A stretch of DNA of 64,000 nucleotides from the NCBI GenBank assembly GCA_030762895.1, contig JAUPTC010000050.1, positions 62,001 through 126,000 on the forward strand. The letters run 5' to 3'. Below, piece after piece: positions 46,838-58,450 of the stretch. Made by a program: the position numbers and the translations under genes. Position 1 is the stretch's first letter. Each line of letters begins with the position of its first letter. The DNA is from Sophora flavescens (Eukaryota; Streptophyta; Magnoliopsida; Fabales; Fabaceae). Below the pieces are notes generated by a model. The model searched no databases. It was not told the DNA's origin and was given only the letters and a program-made list of their open reading frames with translations.

Positions 46838-47200
46838 CAAACTTATTGGAGTACCTAAATCGCCTGCAATTTCAAATAACAATTTTGAGCCCCAATATTA
46901 CTGCGACAAGTCATGAATTCTAACCCATCATTGAGCATGAGATTGTTTCTGCTTAGTAGGAATAAAATCAGGAGACCACTGAAAAAGACGCAATAGTCCT
47001 GGTTGAAGGTTCCTAGCCCCAACAACCAAGACACTACGCAAATCCTTTTGAGCGGCAAAACTGAATTCATAGAATCCCTTTCCTAACGGAATCATCCTCC
47101 ATTGACCCAAAGACTTCCATAGTTTTGAAAGTTTGTCACGAGGTGGGAGATCTTTACAGGGATATCAATATCACCCTTCAACAACAACAAGTGGTCATGA
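46838..47200 (-). pseudogene. LINE ORF1-like protein, N-terminal DUF4283 part
   Basis: Reads KDLPPRDKLSKLWKSLGQWR, then IPLGKGFYEFSFAAQKDLRS and GLLRLFQWSPDFIP, with the conserved Trp/Gly positions of DUF4283. Frameshifts lie near 47140 and 46930. The part nearest the insertion reads IAGDLGTPISLDD and continues after the solo LTR at 42531. The two halves form one pseudogene. Confidence 0.75.
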
Positions 47201-47239
47201 AGGTTGTTTTTGCTACCTTCCAACCCCTTTGATATTCAT

Positions 47240-47760
47240 CCTTGGATATTTTTGATGGAGACAGAGTCTTCATTCACGCACGGTCGAGGAAGTTGACTAA
47301 ACGAACCATTCAAAGCCCGAGCAAAAGATTTTCGCTGTGGATTCGATGGAGAAGACAAAGGAGATTCTGGATTGAGAAACGCCCAGACAAGCCATCTAAA
47401 ACCAAACAACCCACAACGAACCAACACATCAAAGCAACACACCACACACCAACACACAACAACAAACCAGAAAGTAATGTCGAGGTGGGGCGGAGAGGAT
47501 GGCGGAGAGTGGTGATCTCGAAGTCGGGCGGAGAGGGTGGCAGAGAGTGGCGACCTCGAGGAGAGTGGCGATCTCGAGGTGGGGCAAAGAGGGTGTCAGA
47601 GAGAGGTGATCCCGAAGGCAACGAGGATGTCGAGGTGATGGTGCGGTGCGAGATCCGAGTCATAGCCGCGCGACATGTACTCCATTTGTTGCAGAGGCGC
47701 ACACGAGCAGGGCAATGGCCGTTCGGAGGTGCGTGCACCGGAGCCGTCTCGTAACTCATA
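47240..47760 (-). other. Probable LINE 5' region with imperfect GC-rich repeats
   Basis: GC-rich stretch upstream of the ORF1 fragment. About three imperfect units of 40-55 bp (around 47480-47625) share GGCGGAGAG, GAGAGTGG and GATCTCGA(A/G)G motifs on the plus strand. Long open frames on both strands (47242-47754 plus, 47310-47759 minus) are low-complexity and resemble no protein. A 5'UTR of the LINE, which often carries repeats, explains it best; this is an inference. Confidence 0.45.
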
Positions 47761-47949
47761 TATCTTACAGGTATTTTGCACTAATGTAATAATGAAATGC
47801 AAGGTGGGAATGCTACATATATGAAGTAAGGACTTACCTTTTGTGTTTGGTATGTATAGTTAACACATGTTATTCCTCTTTGATTCACAAGCCTTACTCA
47901 TGCTTTCTTGCTAGATGGGATTTTATAGGAATCAACTGCTACATGTATC

Positions 47950-48845
47950 TTAGGCTATGTTTGGATTGATGGAAGTGGGCGGAATGGAATGGAACGGAAC
48001 ATAATGGAATGGAGTGGAACGGAATGGAACGGAATGAAAGTTTCACTCCATCGTTTGGATATTTCATGATGGAATGGAATAAAGTTACCACTCCATTGTT
48101 TGGTAAATGGACTGAATGCAATGAATTATAATTTTTTTATTCCTTTATTACCCTTCTTTAAAATGCAATATATTTCATCTCTCTACAAGCAATCTAATTT
48201 TGCCAAAGCCCTACATCCCATGAGATGAGAACACTGTCGCGAATATATAATATAGTTGAATGAATAAAGGGGACTTGCAAGATTAATATCAAAAAGTGAG
48301 AACACCACCCTACATTGGCGGATTGCGATGGAAAGGAGCAGTGAGATGCAGAAATGAATATTCTATTTTCATTGTTCTGTTCCTTCATAATATATTGTTC
48401 TGCTCGTTCTATTACCCTTTCTGTTCCTTCATAATATATTGTTCTGTTTTGTTCTATTACCCTTCATAATATAGTGAGAACACCACCCTACATTGTTTCG
48501 TTTCGTTCTATTACCCTTCCGTGTCCTCCATCATCAACCCAACTAACGATGGAAAGGAGCATGAGATGCAGAACATGGAGAGCGAAGTGGTTAAATTGGA
48601 AGAAGAAGTGGGGAAGACATATAAGATAAGGACAAAACAGTAAAAGAATAATTTTATATATCATTCAATTTTTCATTCCATCCCATTCCGCCCAAATTGG
48701 GGAGGGAACAAAAATGAGAGTAAGCAATGGAATAGGATGGAATGAGTTCCATTGGGTTCCATTCCATTCCATCATTTTTTATACAATCCAAACAATGCAA
48801 CACTACACCATTCCATTCCATTCCCTTCCAAAACACTGCACTGTT
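47950..48845. mobile_element. Foldback-type repeat rich in GGAATGGAATGG
   Basis: The left end (about 47950-48115) has many GGAATGGAA units preceded by TGTTTGGATTG. The right end (about 48660-48840) has the reverse complement, CATTCCATTCCATT units and CAATCCAAACAAT. The middle holds a duplicated block (TTCTGTTCCTTCATAATATA at about 48378 and 48420) and two copies of GTGAGAACACCACCCTACAT (about 48296 and 48475). Inverted, repeat-rich ends fit a foldback or Mutator-like non-autonomous element. A target duplication could not be confirmed. Open frames inside are shadows of the repeats. Confidence 0.6.
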
Positions 48846-50403
48846 ATCATGGTCCTGTATGAACAGTAACTGTTTTGAATATAGGTAAATTTGCCAACCT
48901 TTATTTCATGCTAAAGCTATATTTCCAGTAGGTGTCTTGTAATTTCAAATGAATCAAGTCATACTTATTTTGTCATTGTCATTGCTTGCAGATATGCAGC
49001 TATATGAAGTAATTAACAGAACAATCTTATCATTTCGATGAAAAGGCATATCAGTATACTATTATGAGCTCCCTATCCTTAATTTTTTGCTGTATGTAAT
49101 GAACTATGTAGCTGCTGCACGTTTTTTCAATCCAATTGTTACTATTATTGATTTGTGTTGGTGTTTAAAAATGTATGACAGTTCAAAACTGTTTCAAGTA
49201 GTTATTACCAACTGCATTTAATTTTTGCTTTATATGTTACAATATACTATATACTATATATCATATCCATACTTATAATATTTTGGATTTCAATTTAAAA
49301 TTCAATCTCGATTGATTGATTTATATTTAAAGTAAAATTTTAATGGTTCGCCCGGGTTCCTCTAGTAGTTTATTTTTCAATACAGAGTCTTTCATTTTAA
49401 ATTTAGGTGGTTAAAAAACCCTACGCTGTCACATTAAAGCCATTAGTGTCTTTTATGAACTTCACATGGACATCCTGTATGAAACAATTTTTAAATATCA
49501 TATTCTAATTTCTAATTCTAAATGCATCCCCGTCAAATCATTCCAAACACATAATTCAAAACAATGGTACTATTGTCCGTGCTCCTTTGAGTCCTGATAC
49601 ATGTCAAATTTTCACATTTCAATATAATTTGTCTAGAATATTACAACTTCAGAAAATATTTGGCTTTTAACAAATTTTTGTACATAGGAATGCACCAACT
49701 TCAGAAGAGGCTTCAAAGTTCAAACTAAATGGTGAAGAAAATGCAACACACACACACCTGAATGTGAAAAACCGCAACAGCATTAAAAAAAAAGAGAATA
49801 ATTCCTCAATTTAGTTCTCATTACAGTGTTTGAGTTATGTTTTTTACTATAAAAAAAAAAAAGTGGATATCAGTGGCGAAATTTCAGGGGTTTGTGAGTA
49901 CAAAAAGTCAAAAACAATTGGCGGGGCAAGCTAAGCTGTTTTCGCTTTAATAATGATATATATCAAGCATGGACAATGGACATATTCATTGTAAATAAAG
50001 TACATAGAGGCATTGTTTTTCTTAAGTCTGAAGCAATAACTAACACGCGTTAACGCGTTAACCGCGCCGAGTTTGAATTAGTATCAATTTGCAACCTTAA
50101 CTTCAAACAAAATCCTCAAAATCTTATTAAAATAAGTGTTTATTCATTAAAATAATACCAAGTCCAATCATATGTTTACCTGGTAGGTTCATTTTTGTAT
50201 ATATTAAAGCTCCAGATCTAACATCTAAGTGGGTGTCACTCTTGTTGCAGAATCTAGATCTGGTAGTGTCCACATTGCTTCCTTTTATAGAAACTCGACA
50301 GTGATGCTTCATTTTTAGTTCCTACTTCCCAGCATTGTTTTCTTTTATACTCTGAAGTAATATTATAAGTGTGTTTTTGTCTTGTTGTCATTCGGTAGAA
50401 ACA
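48846..50403. other. Intergenic; upstream region of the SKU5-like pseudogene
   Basis: No gene supported. A GC-rich palindromic motif ACGCGTTAACGCGTTAAC is present at about 50044-50061, like the tracts in the RPW8-NB-LRR inverted repeat. Confidence 0.4.
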
Positions 50404-53110
50404 ATGAGAAACACTAGTTTGCTACATCTGTTATTCTGCCTTGTTCTTGGTTTAGTAAGTGTGTCTGTGGTGCAAGCAGAAGATGCATATAAGTTTTACA
50501 CATGGACTGTAACTTATGGGACTCTTTTCTCCCTTGGTACTCCCCAGCAGGTAGATAACCAATTTGCTTTTATTGGATCTCTAAAGATCTATTCTTGGAT
50601 TAAAGGGTATTTTTTGGAATTCTGATTCTGATGTTTTTGTATTGGTGCTTAATTTTTTAAGGTTATTCTTATCAATGGTCAGTTTCCTGGACCTAGACTT
50701 GACTTGGTAACTAACGACAATGTAATTCTCAACCTCATCAACAAGCTGGATGACTCATTTCTACTCACTTGGTAAGGTTCTTTTTTCCCACTGCCTAGTC
50801 TATTCCTTAACTCAAAACCTGTGCTTTATGGTCTGCATTTACTCCTTTCTATGTACATATCTGCTTGTGTTGTTTTTTTTATTTTATTTTTGATGCATTT
50901 TTATTTGTCTGCTTGAAACTGAAAGGAATCTGTAGTCTCTTTAGCTGCATGATATCATGATAGATTTTAACATCTTGAAGGAACAGAGATGGAAAGGAAA
51001 GTGGCATAACTCGGATTTATGAAGTCACATTTTCATGATTTTGATGACATACTTTACATTTACTAATTACTATATATCCTGATAGTGGCATAACTCGGAT
51101 TTGAATTTTCTACATGTGCATATTCATATTATCTGCATCTGGCAGTGAGGTTTTATTTGAAGCATGGGTTTAACACTGTTGTCATAAAATAGGAACGGCA
51201 TTAAACAAAGGAAAATTCATGGCAAGATGGAGTATTGGGAACTAACTGCCCCATTCCTCCAAACTCAAATTACACTTACAAGTTTCAGGCCAAGGATCAG
51301 ATTGGCACTTATACATACTTTCCATCAACTAAACTGCATAAAGCAGCTGGAGGGTTTGGAGGACTCAATGTCTATCATAGATCTGTCATCCCAATCCCTT
51401 ATCCAAACCCTGATGGAGATTTTACTTTACTCATTGGTGATTGGTACAAGACCAACCACAAGGTAAGCAACAAATGATTTTTTTCCTTCCTCATAAACAT
51501 ACTATTTTAATATATCCTTCATGCTGCTCAATTGTTGATGAGTTATGTATATACTGGATCCTAATATGTCTTGGTTTCTGTCATGTTAACTTGGTTCATT
51601 CATTTTGTCTTGTTGTTTGCAGACATTAAGCCAAACTTTAGATTCTGGAAAATCTCTTGCTTTTCCTGATGGCCTCCTTTATCAATGGCCAGGCTCATTC
51701 TACCTTCACTGGTGACCAGGTAAGTCTGTTTTTTAAAGGGTATTAGTTGAACTTGAACTATGCACAAATTCTAAACGACACATTCAACTTTGTGAAAATT
51801 TCAATTACCAACAAATATTTAGGCTTTGCTTTCAGAAAACTTATATGTTCAGGATCTCAATGTGGGCCTGCCAACCCCAATTAACTTAGAATTCAAGGTC
51901 ATACCTAAAACTAGTTGAGGTTGAAGGATCACACACTCTCCAAAACACATACCACTCTTGATGTGCATGTTGGCCAACAGCCTTTCAGGGTTAGTAACCT
52001 CAAATCACTTCCAAACGACTATTACATTGTTGCATACAAGATTTTCTCGAGATGGGCCTTCACTGCAACCGCTGTGCTAACTATTCAAACTCCTCATTCC
52101 TCAAAGATCTGACCCTTGCCCGCTTCCCCACGATAAATATGATTGGTCCATGGAACAAGCCGTGGTTATAGGTTATTCAAAAAATCTAATTAAAAAAAAT
52201 AGCCTTATGAGTTTGCTTTGATTTACTTATAGATTTTGATGCTTAAAAGTTAATTATTCATGCAGATGGAATCGGACGGAGAATGTCAAGTAGGCTTCAA
52301 CCCACAAGGGTCATTCCATTATGGGAAGATAACTCCTACACGAATAATTAAATTGTCCAATTCAGCACCTTTGATTAATGGAAAACCTATGTCACAACAA
52401 GGTTTGCTATGTTAACCCGATAATTTCCTCAAGCTTGCTGATTACTTCAACATTCCGTAGGATCTTCAATGTGAATTTACTTCAAAGCACTCCTCTCTAA
52501 CGGTCCTGCATACATAGCTACCCAGTATTGCCAACTTTCCATGATTTCATTGAGGTTGTTTTCCATAACACGAAAACACCATCCAATCTGGCATCTTGAT
52601 GGTTGTGACTTTGGGTGGTTGGGTATGTCAGCTACCTTATTTGAGTGTTTTTATTGGTAGAACTATAGCTAAAATCTTTCATTACATAGAATTAGCTAAG
52701 GGAGTTTTAAATAAATGATGGTGATTGCTACAATTCGAGTTATGGTTTGGGTCAATGGACAAATGCTAGAAGTTCCTATAACCTAGTGGATGCCCTGACT
52801 AGACACACTGACAGGTAATTAAATAAGTAATTTTAAGATTTCTTATTATATACATAATACAATAGGAGTGTGTATTTGTTTGATTACTTTTGATATGGTT
52901 CCATCCAATGGATGTAGGTATATCCAAACTCGACTGCCATATTGGTATCATTGATAACCAAGGCATGTGAACCTGAGGTCTGCAATATGGGAAAGGCAAT
53001 ATCTTGGGAGCAGTTCTATCTCAGGGTGTAGACTGCACAACACAGTCTGCTAATGAATATGACATTCCCATAATGTCCTTTCTCTTTGCGGCAAAAGCCA
53101 TTGACATCAT
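50404..53110 (+). pseudogene. Multicopper-oxidase-like (SKU5/SKS, L-ascorbate oxidase homolog) pseudogene
   Basis: Exon remnants of an SKS-type cell-wall/apoplastic protein of the multicopper oxidase superfamily. Exon 1 (50404-50550) has a signal peptide (MRNTSLLHLLFCLVLGLVSV, cleaved near VQA|ED) and FYTWTVTYGT. Exon 2 (50662-50771) has VILINGQFPGPRLDLVTNDN. Exon 3 (51193-51461) has GVLGTNCPIPPNSNYTYKFQ and GGFGGLNVYHRSVIPIPYP. Exon 4 (51623-51719) has LSQTLDSGKSLAFPDGLL. Later degraded pieces include NPQGSFHYGKITPTRIIKLS (52300-52360), GQWTNASRSYNLVDALTRHT (52752-52810) and VYPNSTAILVSL (52917-52955). Frameshifts occur early in exon 3, in exon 4 (extra T near 51680) and repeatedly after 51840, with in-frame stops. 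As in pollen SKS proteins, copper-ligand His residues are largely absent in the visible part. Confidence 0.85.
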
Positions 53111-56100
53111 CTTTAGTCTCAACTATCACCACCTATTTATTTGTGTCTTTTCTAGTCATGAATAGTTGACTACAATTATAGAGGGAATCTTGTATTGAAT
53201 TTTCATTGCTCATTTATTGATATATTAACAATTAGTTTCATAGTTAATTATTTACGGTTATAATGTATGAAGTGAGTTTGATAGATTCAATTGTGACTTG
53301 GTAGACAAACTAAATTTTATGTAATCGGACTTTACCTTTGTGTTCATGAGTAAAAATGGTAAAATTGAGAGGTGTTGTCACAATATCTGTCTGATGGTGC
53401 TGTTTATCAAACTGATATCGCGATCTCAAATCCTTCCTACTAGTGAATTTGCCCATTGAGAAATCGTAATCCGCGAATTCAGGATTTCAATCTATTGTTT
53501 TCAAATCTGGATCATAACTGTGTTTTTGAATCCAGAATAAATTTTTGGTTGGTTTAATGCTGCAATTTGGGCACTCCTTTGATATTGACCTTGGCTAGCC
53601 CATACAGAAGCTCTTGCAAATATTAAGGCTCTTTTGACGTCCAAAATATTTAGGCTCATTAGTTAAGTAGAAATGATGTGTAAGATTATTGATCACATAT
53701 AAAAAAAATAGATGACCGGGTAAATACCGACGTGTAAAGGTTTTTTTACACCACAACCAATCAAAAATTGATACATCATTACAAATTTTTTTATTCTTAT
53801 CCTAACCACCTTAAAAGTCATTAATTTCACGTGATTTCGCTTTAGGACTGTGATATAAAAATTAAACTCTAAAAAATTCAACAATCAAGTATCAATGAGT
53901 TTTTTTCCTGACCAAATGAGCATGTTTGTTTGACCTAATGGATTGTAGACAAGTGTGTTGGAACAAGTATATACGATTTAAAGTAAAATGCAAATGAAAA
54001 ACTCTCCTGATTATCTTTTCAATTGAACAAAATGATTTTTAAACAGGTTAAGGTTAAGTAGGGACACCTAATTTTTCAGATCGGTCTTGCTTGAAAGAAT
54101 TTTCCCCAAGATAATGATTTTAACATGATTTCAAATACACATAAAATTATTGAATATATGACAATATTATTAGTATTGCAAAAGTGCCATCAAATGTGTG
54201 AAGTATGAGGCCCTAATTGGGGTGTATTTGGGTATTGACCTAGAATAAGCACTTTTATTTTATTTGAGAGAAATTTAAGTATTTTTATAATAAAAATGTA
54301 ACCTTGTTCTATATATATGTGTTTAGATTGCTACACACCTGACAGTGATAAAATTTTTTTACACTATCAATCAATCCCAATTTTGATATAGATGACTTTT
54401 ATGGTTTAAGATAAGACACAAAAATTGTTGGGGTGACAATTTATAATTAGATGTATATGTAGTTTATAACAATTAAATTATTTGTATAATATACTTGAAT
54501 ATGAACATAATTTTTTTTATATCTTTTTTTCACTTTATTAAAAATACTATATAATATATCATATGGTGTTAACTTAATTAGCCTAATTAGTTAACAAAAT
54601 AACTATTTTTGTAAAACCACATCCAGCAACCACCCTTTATATAAGCCAAAATTTTATTCAAGAAGAAAACAGCCCAGCACAAGGAGCACGTCAGAGGAAA
54701 GCAAACAGAGTCATAACCATCTAAAAAGGCAACAAACCCTACGGCCCAACAAACAACTACAAGGGCTAACATAAAACATAAAGACCACTTAGCAGAAACA
54801 AGAGCATATGCAAACAATGGGTACAGGGTTGGTCTGTATCCACCAACCATCCTGATGGGTCGGATAGGAACTGTTTTTGAGGCCCCTGCTATTTATACCT
54901 TATTTTTTTCCCCATATCTTGTAATTTTTTTTTTTTAAATTTTCTTCCAAAATACCTTTCATCCCTTAAGATGTCATGTTAGAACTTTCCGAAATTATTT
55001 TCCTAAAATGAGCTGAAATTAAATTCCGGAGTTCAAATATTAATCCAGAATAAAAAGATTTCATATGTCCGAAAATTTATTTTAAAAAGTTCCTAATTTA
55101 AAATCCTGAAACTAAATTTTACATGTGGAAATAACATCCTGAAAATAATTTACGGATTTGTTTTTCAAAAGCATTGTATGTGCATCCAAAAGACAAATGA
55201 CTTGAAGGGACTGATGCCAAATTTTTATAATCATACCTCATTTTTGAAAGTTACATCTTTAGCACCCTAAAATTTTCATCTTGGCTTGAAGGAACTTTTC
55301 AATAACAGAGTCTGGCAGGCCGGGCCCAACATATATTTGCCCAAAGTCAATTATGATAGACTTTTTTAAAGATAATTACAATATTTTATTAAAATATTAT
55401 ATTTTTATTTAAAGTTTATCTTTCGAGTTTTTTTATGCAAAATCATTTAGTTAAATTAAGTATATTCTTTGATAAACCACCATTATATACTTGGCCCCAA
55501 TGAGATCTCGAGATATCCCCAAGTTTCGCCTTGACCGACTAACAGTTCTAATCCTCTTGGCCCTGCTTAGAGATAGACTCTTAGGTTTTGCAATCTCCCA
55601 ACTAGAGCTGGCTCCACCGGATTACTATATAATAAATTACCATATAATAACCACTAGTATCGAGCAAAATTTTTTTTTTTAAACCACCCAACCGCATCAG
55701 TAACTATGACCAGTAAGTAAATTCTTTGCTTTGAAGCCCAGCCACCCAAGGGTCGACACCGTATTTTGGTTTGGTCCGACCCAAAATTAATTCTAACTTC
55801 AGATCTACTTAAAGGGGGCTCTGAGTCATATGATATCTATACTTTTTTGGTTTTTCTATGGTACATAACACAATCGTGAAACTAATATCCAAGCTCAGAC
55901 AGCACCATCAAAGAGCGACAAAAATCTCACTCTTTAGGTTTTAACATTTAGCTGATTCCAAGATTAGATAGCTTTTTAAAACTGTAAGAGAATTTTGTTG
56001 ATATTATGTGGGATTTTTGAGCTGTTGATGGGTGTCTGGGAGATGGATTAGGTTTCTTCCTCGTATTGGTAACTAGTGATTTGGAGGAGTTTTGATGATT

Positions 56101-57599
56101 CTTCAAGTTATAGGTTTTAAGAGTTTGTTTTGAGTTGGCAGTATCAAGTTGGCTTGGGGCCTTGGCTCCCACCTGCTTCCTTTGTTTTCTCAGATTCTCG
56201 TTTTTGGGCCAAGTGCATCCCTAGCCAGCTCTATTCAATATATTTATTGCTTATAAAAAAATTTCCAAGTCACTTCGTACCTATCTCATCCATGTACTTT
56301 TTGGTATATCTACACTTGAACACAATAAAATAATTTATCTCACATTTTTAGGGCATTAAAGACCAGATAAACTCAACATATATCCGATTAAATTCCAAAG
56401 CTTGTGAGTGGTGATTATTTTCCAAACTGAGACTAGTGGATCACGAGAAGTTGCTTATAATTTTAAAAATAAATCAAATTGAATTAATTAATAGGAGTAC
56501 AAATGTATTGTGGCTTACAATGTTGGTCTTCCCTCCAAAATAAGAGGACATTTGACTGTATGGCTGGTGACTTGTTCTTGCATAAACCTGTAGACTCTTC
56601 TCTCTCACCCTTAAAATATATATATGGGTTAGATATATAGGCTCACATTACTGATTAGTAAGAGTAGATGGATGACTGCAAGTCGCTAACTCCGGAGGAA
56701 CATTGTGCTGTGTATCGTAAATTTGCGAAAATGAGAGTTTTCAGTACTGAAAATAAAATAAAATTATTTATGGCAACACTTTAGAAACTGGCTGGTATAG
56801 ACCTTCATTCAGTCTTCGGGGGCGGTCGCGTCAAGGACGCACAGCAGGTGGGTGGATTCCTCACAAGTCACAACAACTCAACGTCAAAGAATCTAATGTC
56901 GGTTGAGGAAACCTTTCCAAAAGGCTGCTTTGCATTAGATTCATCCATTTCGTAACAAAACAAAATCTTCTATTTGCATATGCTACCTAATTACGCCTCA
57001 CTTTCTCTTAATACATCACACAACGAATTAAACCCTAAAGTTTTTTTAGCTTACTGGAGACGATATATTCTTCCATACCACCTTTACTCTATTTTTTTAC
57101 TCTGCAGGTATATATAATCTTCTGACATATAAAGTCAGCAGTACACCCTAAATCTTTGCATTCTGTTACCTATATTATTTTAAATTTTTTACTTTTGTGG
57201 AGGAACGCATGCACATCTGTCACTCAGGCTACTGCATAGGAAGGCTTGAACAATTTGTAGTAATAGGTGTTTAGGTAATCTGTGTGAAAGTGGGGGGTAA
57301 AGGGACAGAGATGGGAAAGTTGAAAAGGTAGTTTGAATGAAGAGACTTTGCAAATCAAAAGCATTTGATTTTAGTCACTGCTTTCCATTCATTCCAAATT
57401 CTCTAGTCCTTCAATAACCTTTGAGAAGCACTTGCTTCAAACAACATTAACTAGACAAACAAACAGAACCTAATGCTGCCAATCCATATTCCCCATACCA
57501 CCCCAAACCATGCAAACAACCACCACAGTGTAGCACTTAAAATACAAATTGAGTACTCCAACTAATTGCTTGTAAAAGAAAACTTGAACAGTGAACCTA
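53111..57599. other. Long AT-rich stretch without a recognised gene
   Basis: Short open frames (53693-53884, 54587-54850, 55491-55682, 55948-56333) show no recognisable domain. The 87-codon minus frame at 54587-54850 is hydrophobic (CFMLALVVVCWAVGFVAF) but has no supporting context. Fragments near 53735 and 54345 share TTTTTTACAC and ATCAA motifs and may be decayed dispersed repeats. Confidence 0.4.
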
Positions 57600-58450
57600 A
57601 AAGATAAAAAACAGTTAACATATGTATATGAAGATATGCAAAACCATTGGCTGCACGAAGATCACCCCAAGAGGTGTTGGATTCTGTTCCCCAGCCAACC
57701 TCACTAACTGAAGGAGACTCCAAAATGTTGATAAAGAGAGAAGGCCATGTTGTTCTAGAAACATTGGTGGAGATATCACTGCAATAATTAGCTGATGACA
57801 TTGATCTGATTTTGTGGTAAAGCTCTTGAATTCTACTGTTTTGATGATGATGTTCCCAAGTACAAAGCTGCTACCTTGTTGTGGAGTTTTGATTTTGATT
57901 GTTCTTCCAAAAGAGCTTGGGAAAACCTGCATTGAAGGAACCTGTTCAAATGAAAATTACAATTTTAGTTTTCGGAGGATTCAAAGCCCCGTTTGTAATC
58001 AATGGCTCATTCATCATCACGGGGACTGGGGATCCTGTGAAGTCTTCATCTTTTGACTTCCGTAATATCATTCATGGGCATGTAAATTAGGTTAGGGGTT
58101 AGGTTTGGCTAGCTTTCTGCAGCTCAAGGATGAGTATTCTGTGAGAACCCCATAGGATTGGGGTAGTTCGAAGCTCGTGAACAAACCCAGGAACAAACCT
58201 GATCTTTCAGTTTTTCCTGATGCCGTTTCATCTTTGTGCCTGGTCGCCTTTCGCCACCGAGTTTTCACAATGCGCTCACGTTCTTGTTTCCTGGCAGCCG
58301 CCTCCGATCGGAACGTTCTGAGAGCGCCTCTTTCGGTCCAGTACTGGCGACATGTCTTGCAGAAGTATGAGGCTGGGAGTGAGGTTGCAGTTGAAGTAGT
58401 AACAGAACTTTGTGTTTGATGAATCACATCTGGGGCACCTCAAGTTTTGG
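57600..58450 (-). pseudogene. Dof zinc-finger transcription factor pseudogene
   Basis: Minus strand from about 58447 reads LRCPRCDSSNTKFCYY in one frame, then SYFCKTCRQYWTERGAL in the next, then QNVPIGGGC back in the first. Together these are the Dof domain, whose CX2C...CX2C cysteines bind zinc and whose family recognises AAAG DNA sites. Two opposite frameshifts, near 58375 and 58325, interrupt it. A Dof-like C-terminal region seems to continue down to about 57600 in several frames (for example SPSVSEVGWG). No start codon with a clean frame is seen upstream, and the gene is dead as read. Confidence 0.75.

Noticed and set aside
47242..47754. 170-codon plus-strand frame and 149-codon minus frame
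   Set aside because: Low-complexity GC-rich repeat region; neither resembles a protein and both overlap fully.
54587..54850. Hydrophobic 87-codon minus frame, possible membrane protein
   Set aside because: No upstream promoter, homology or neighbouring exons; composition alone is not enough.
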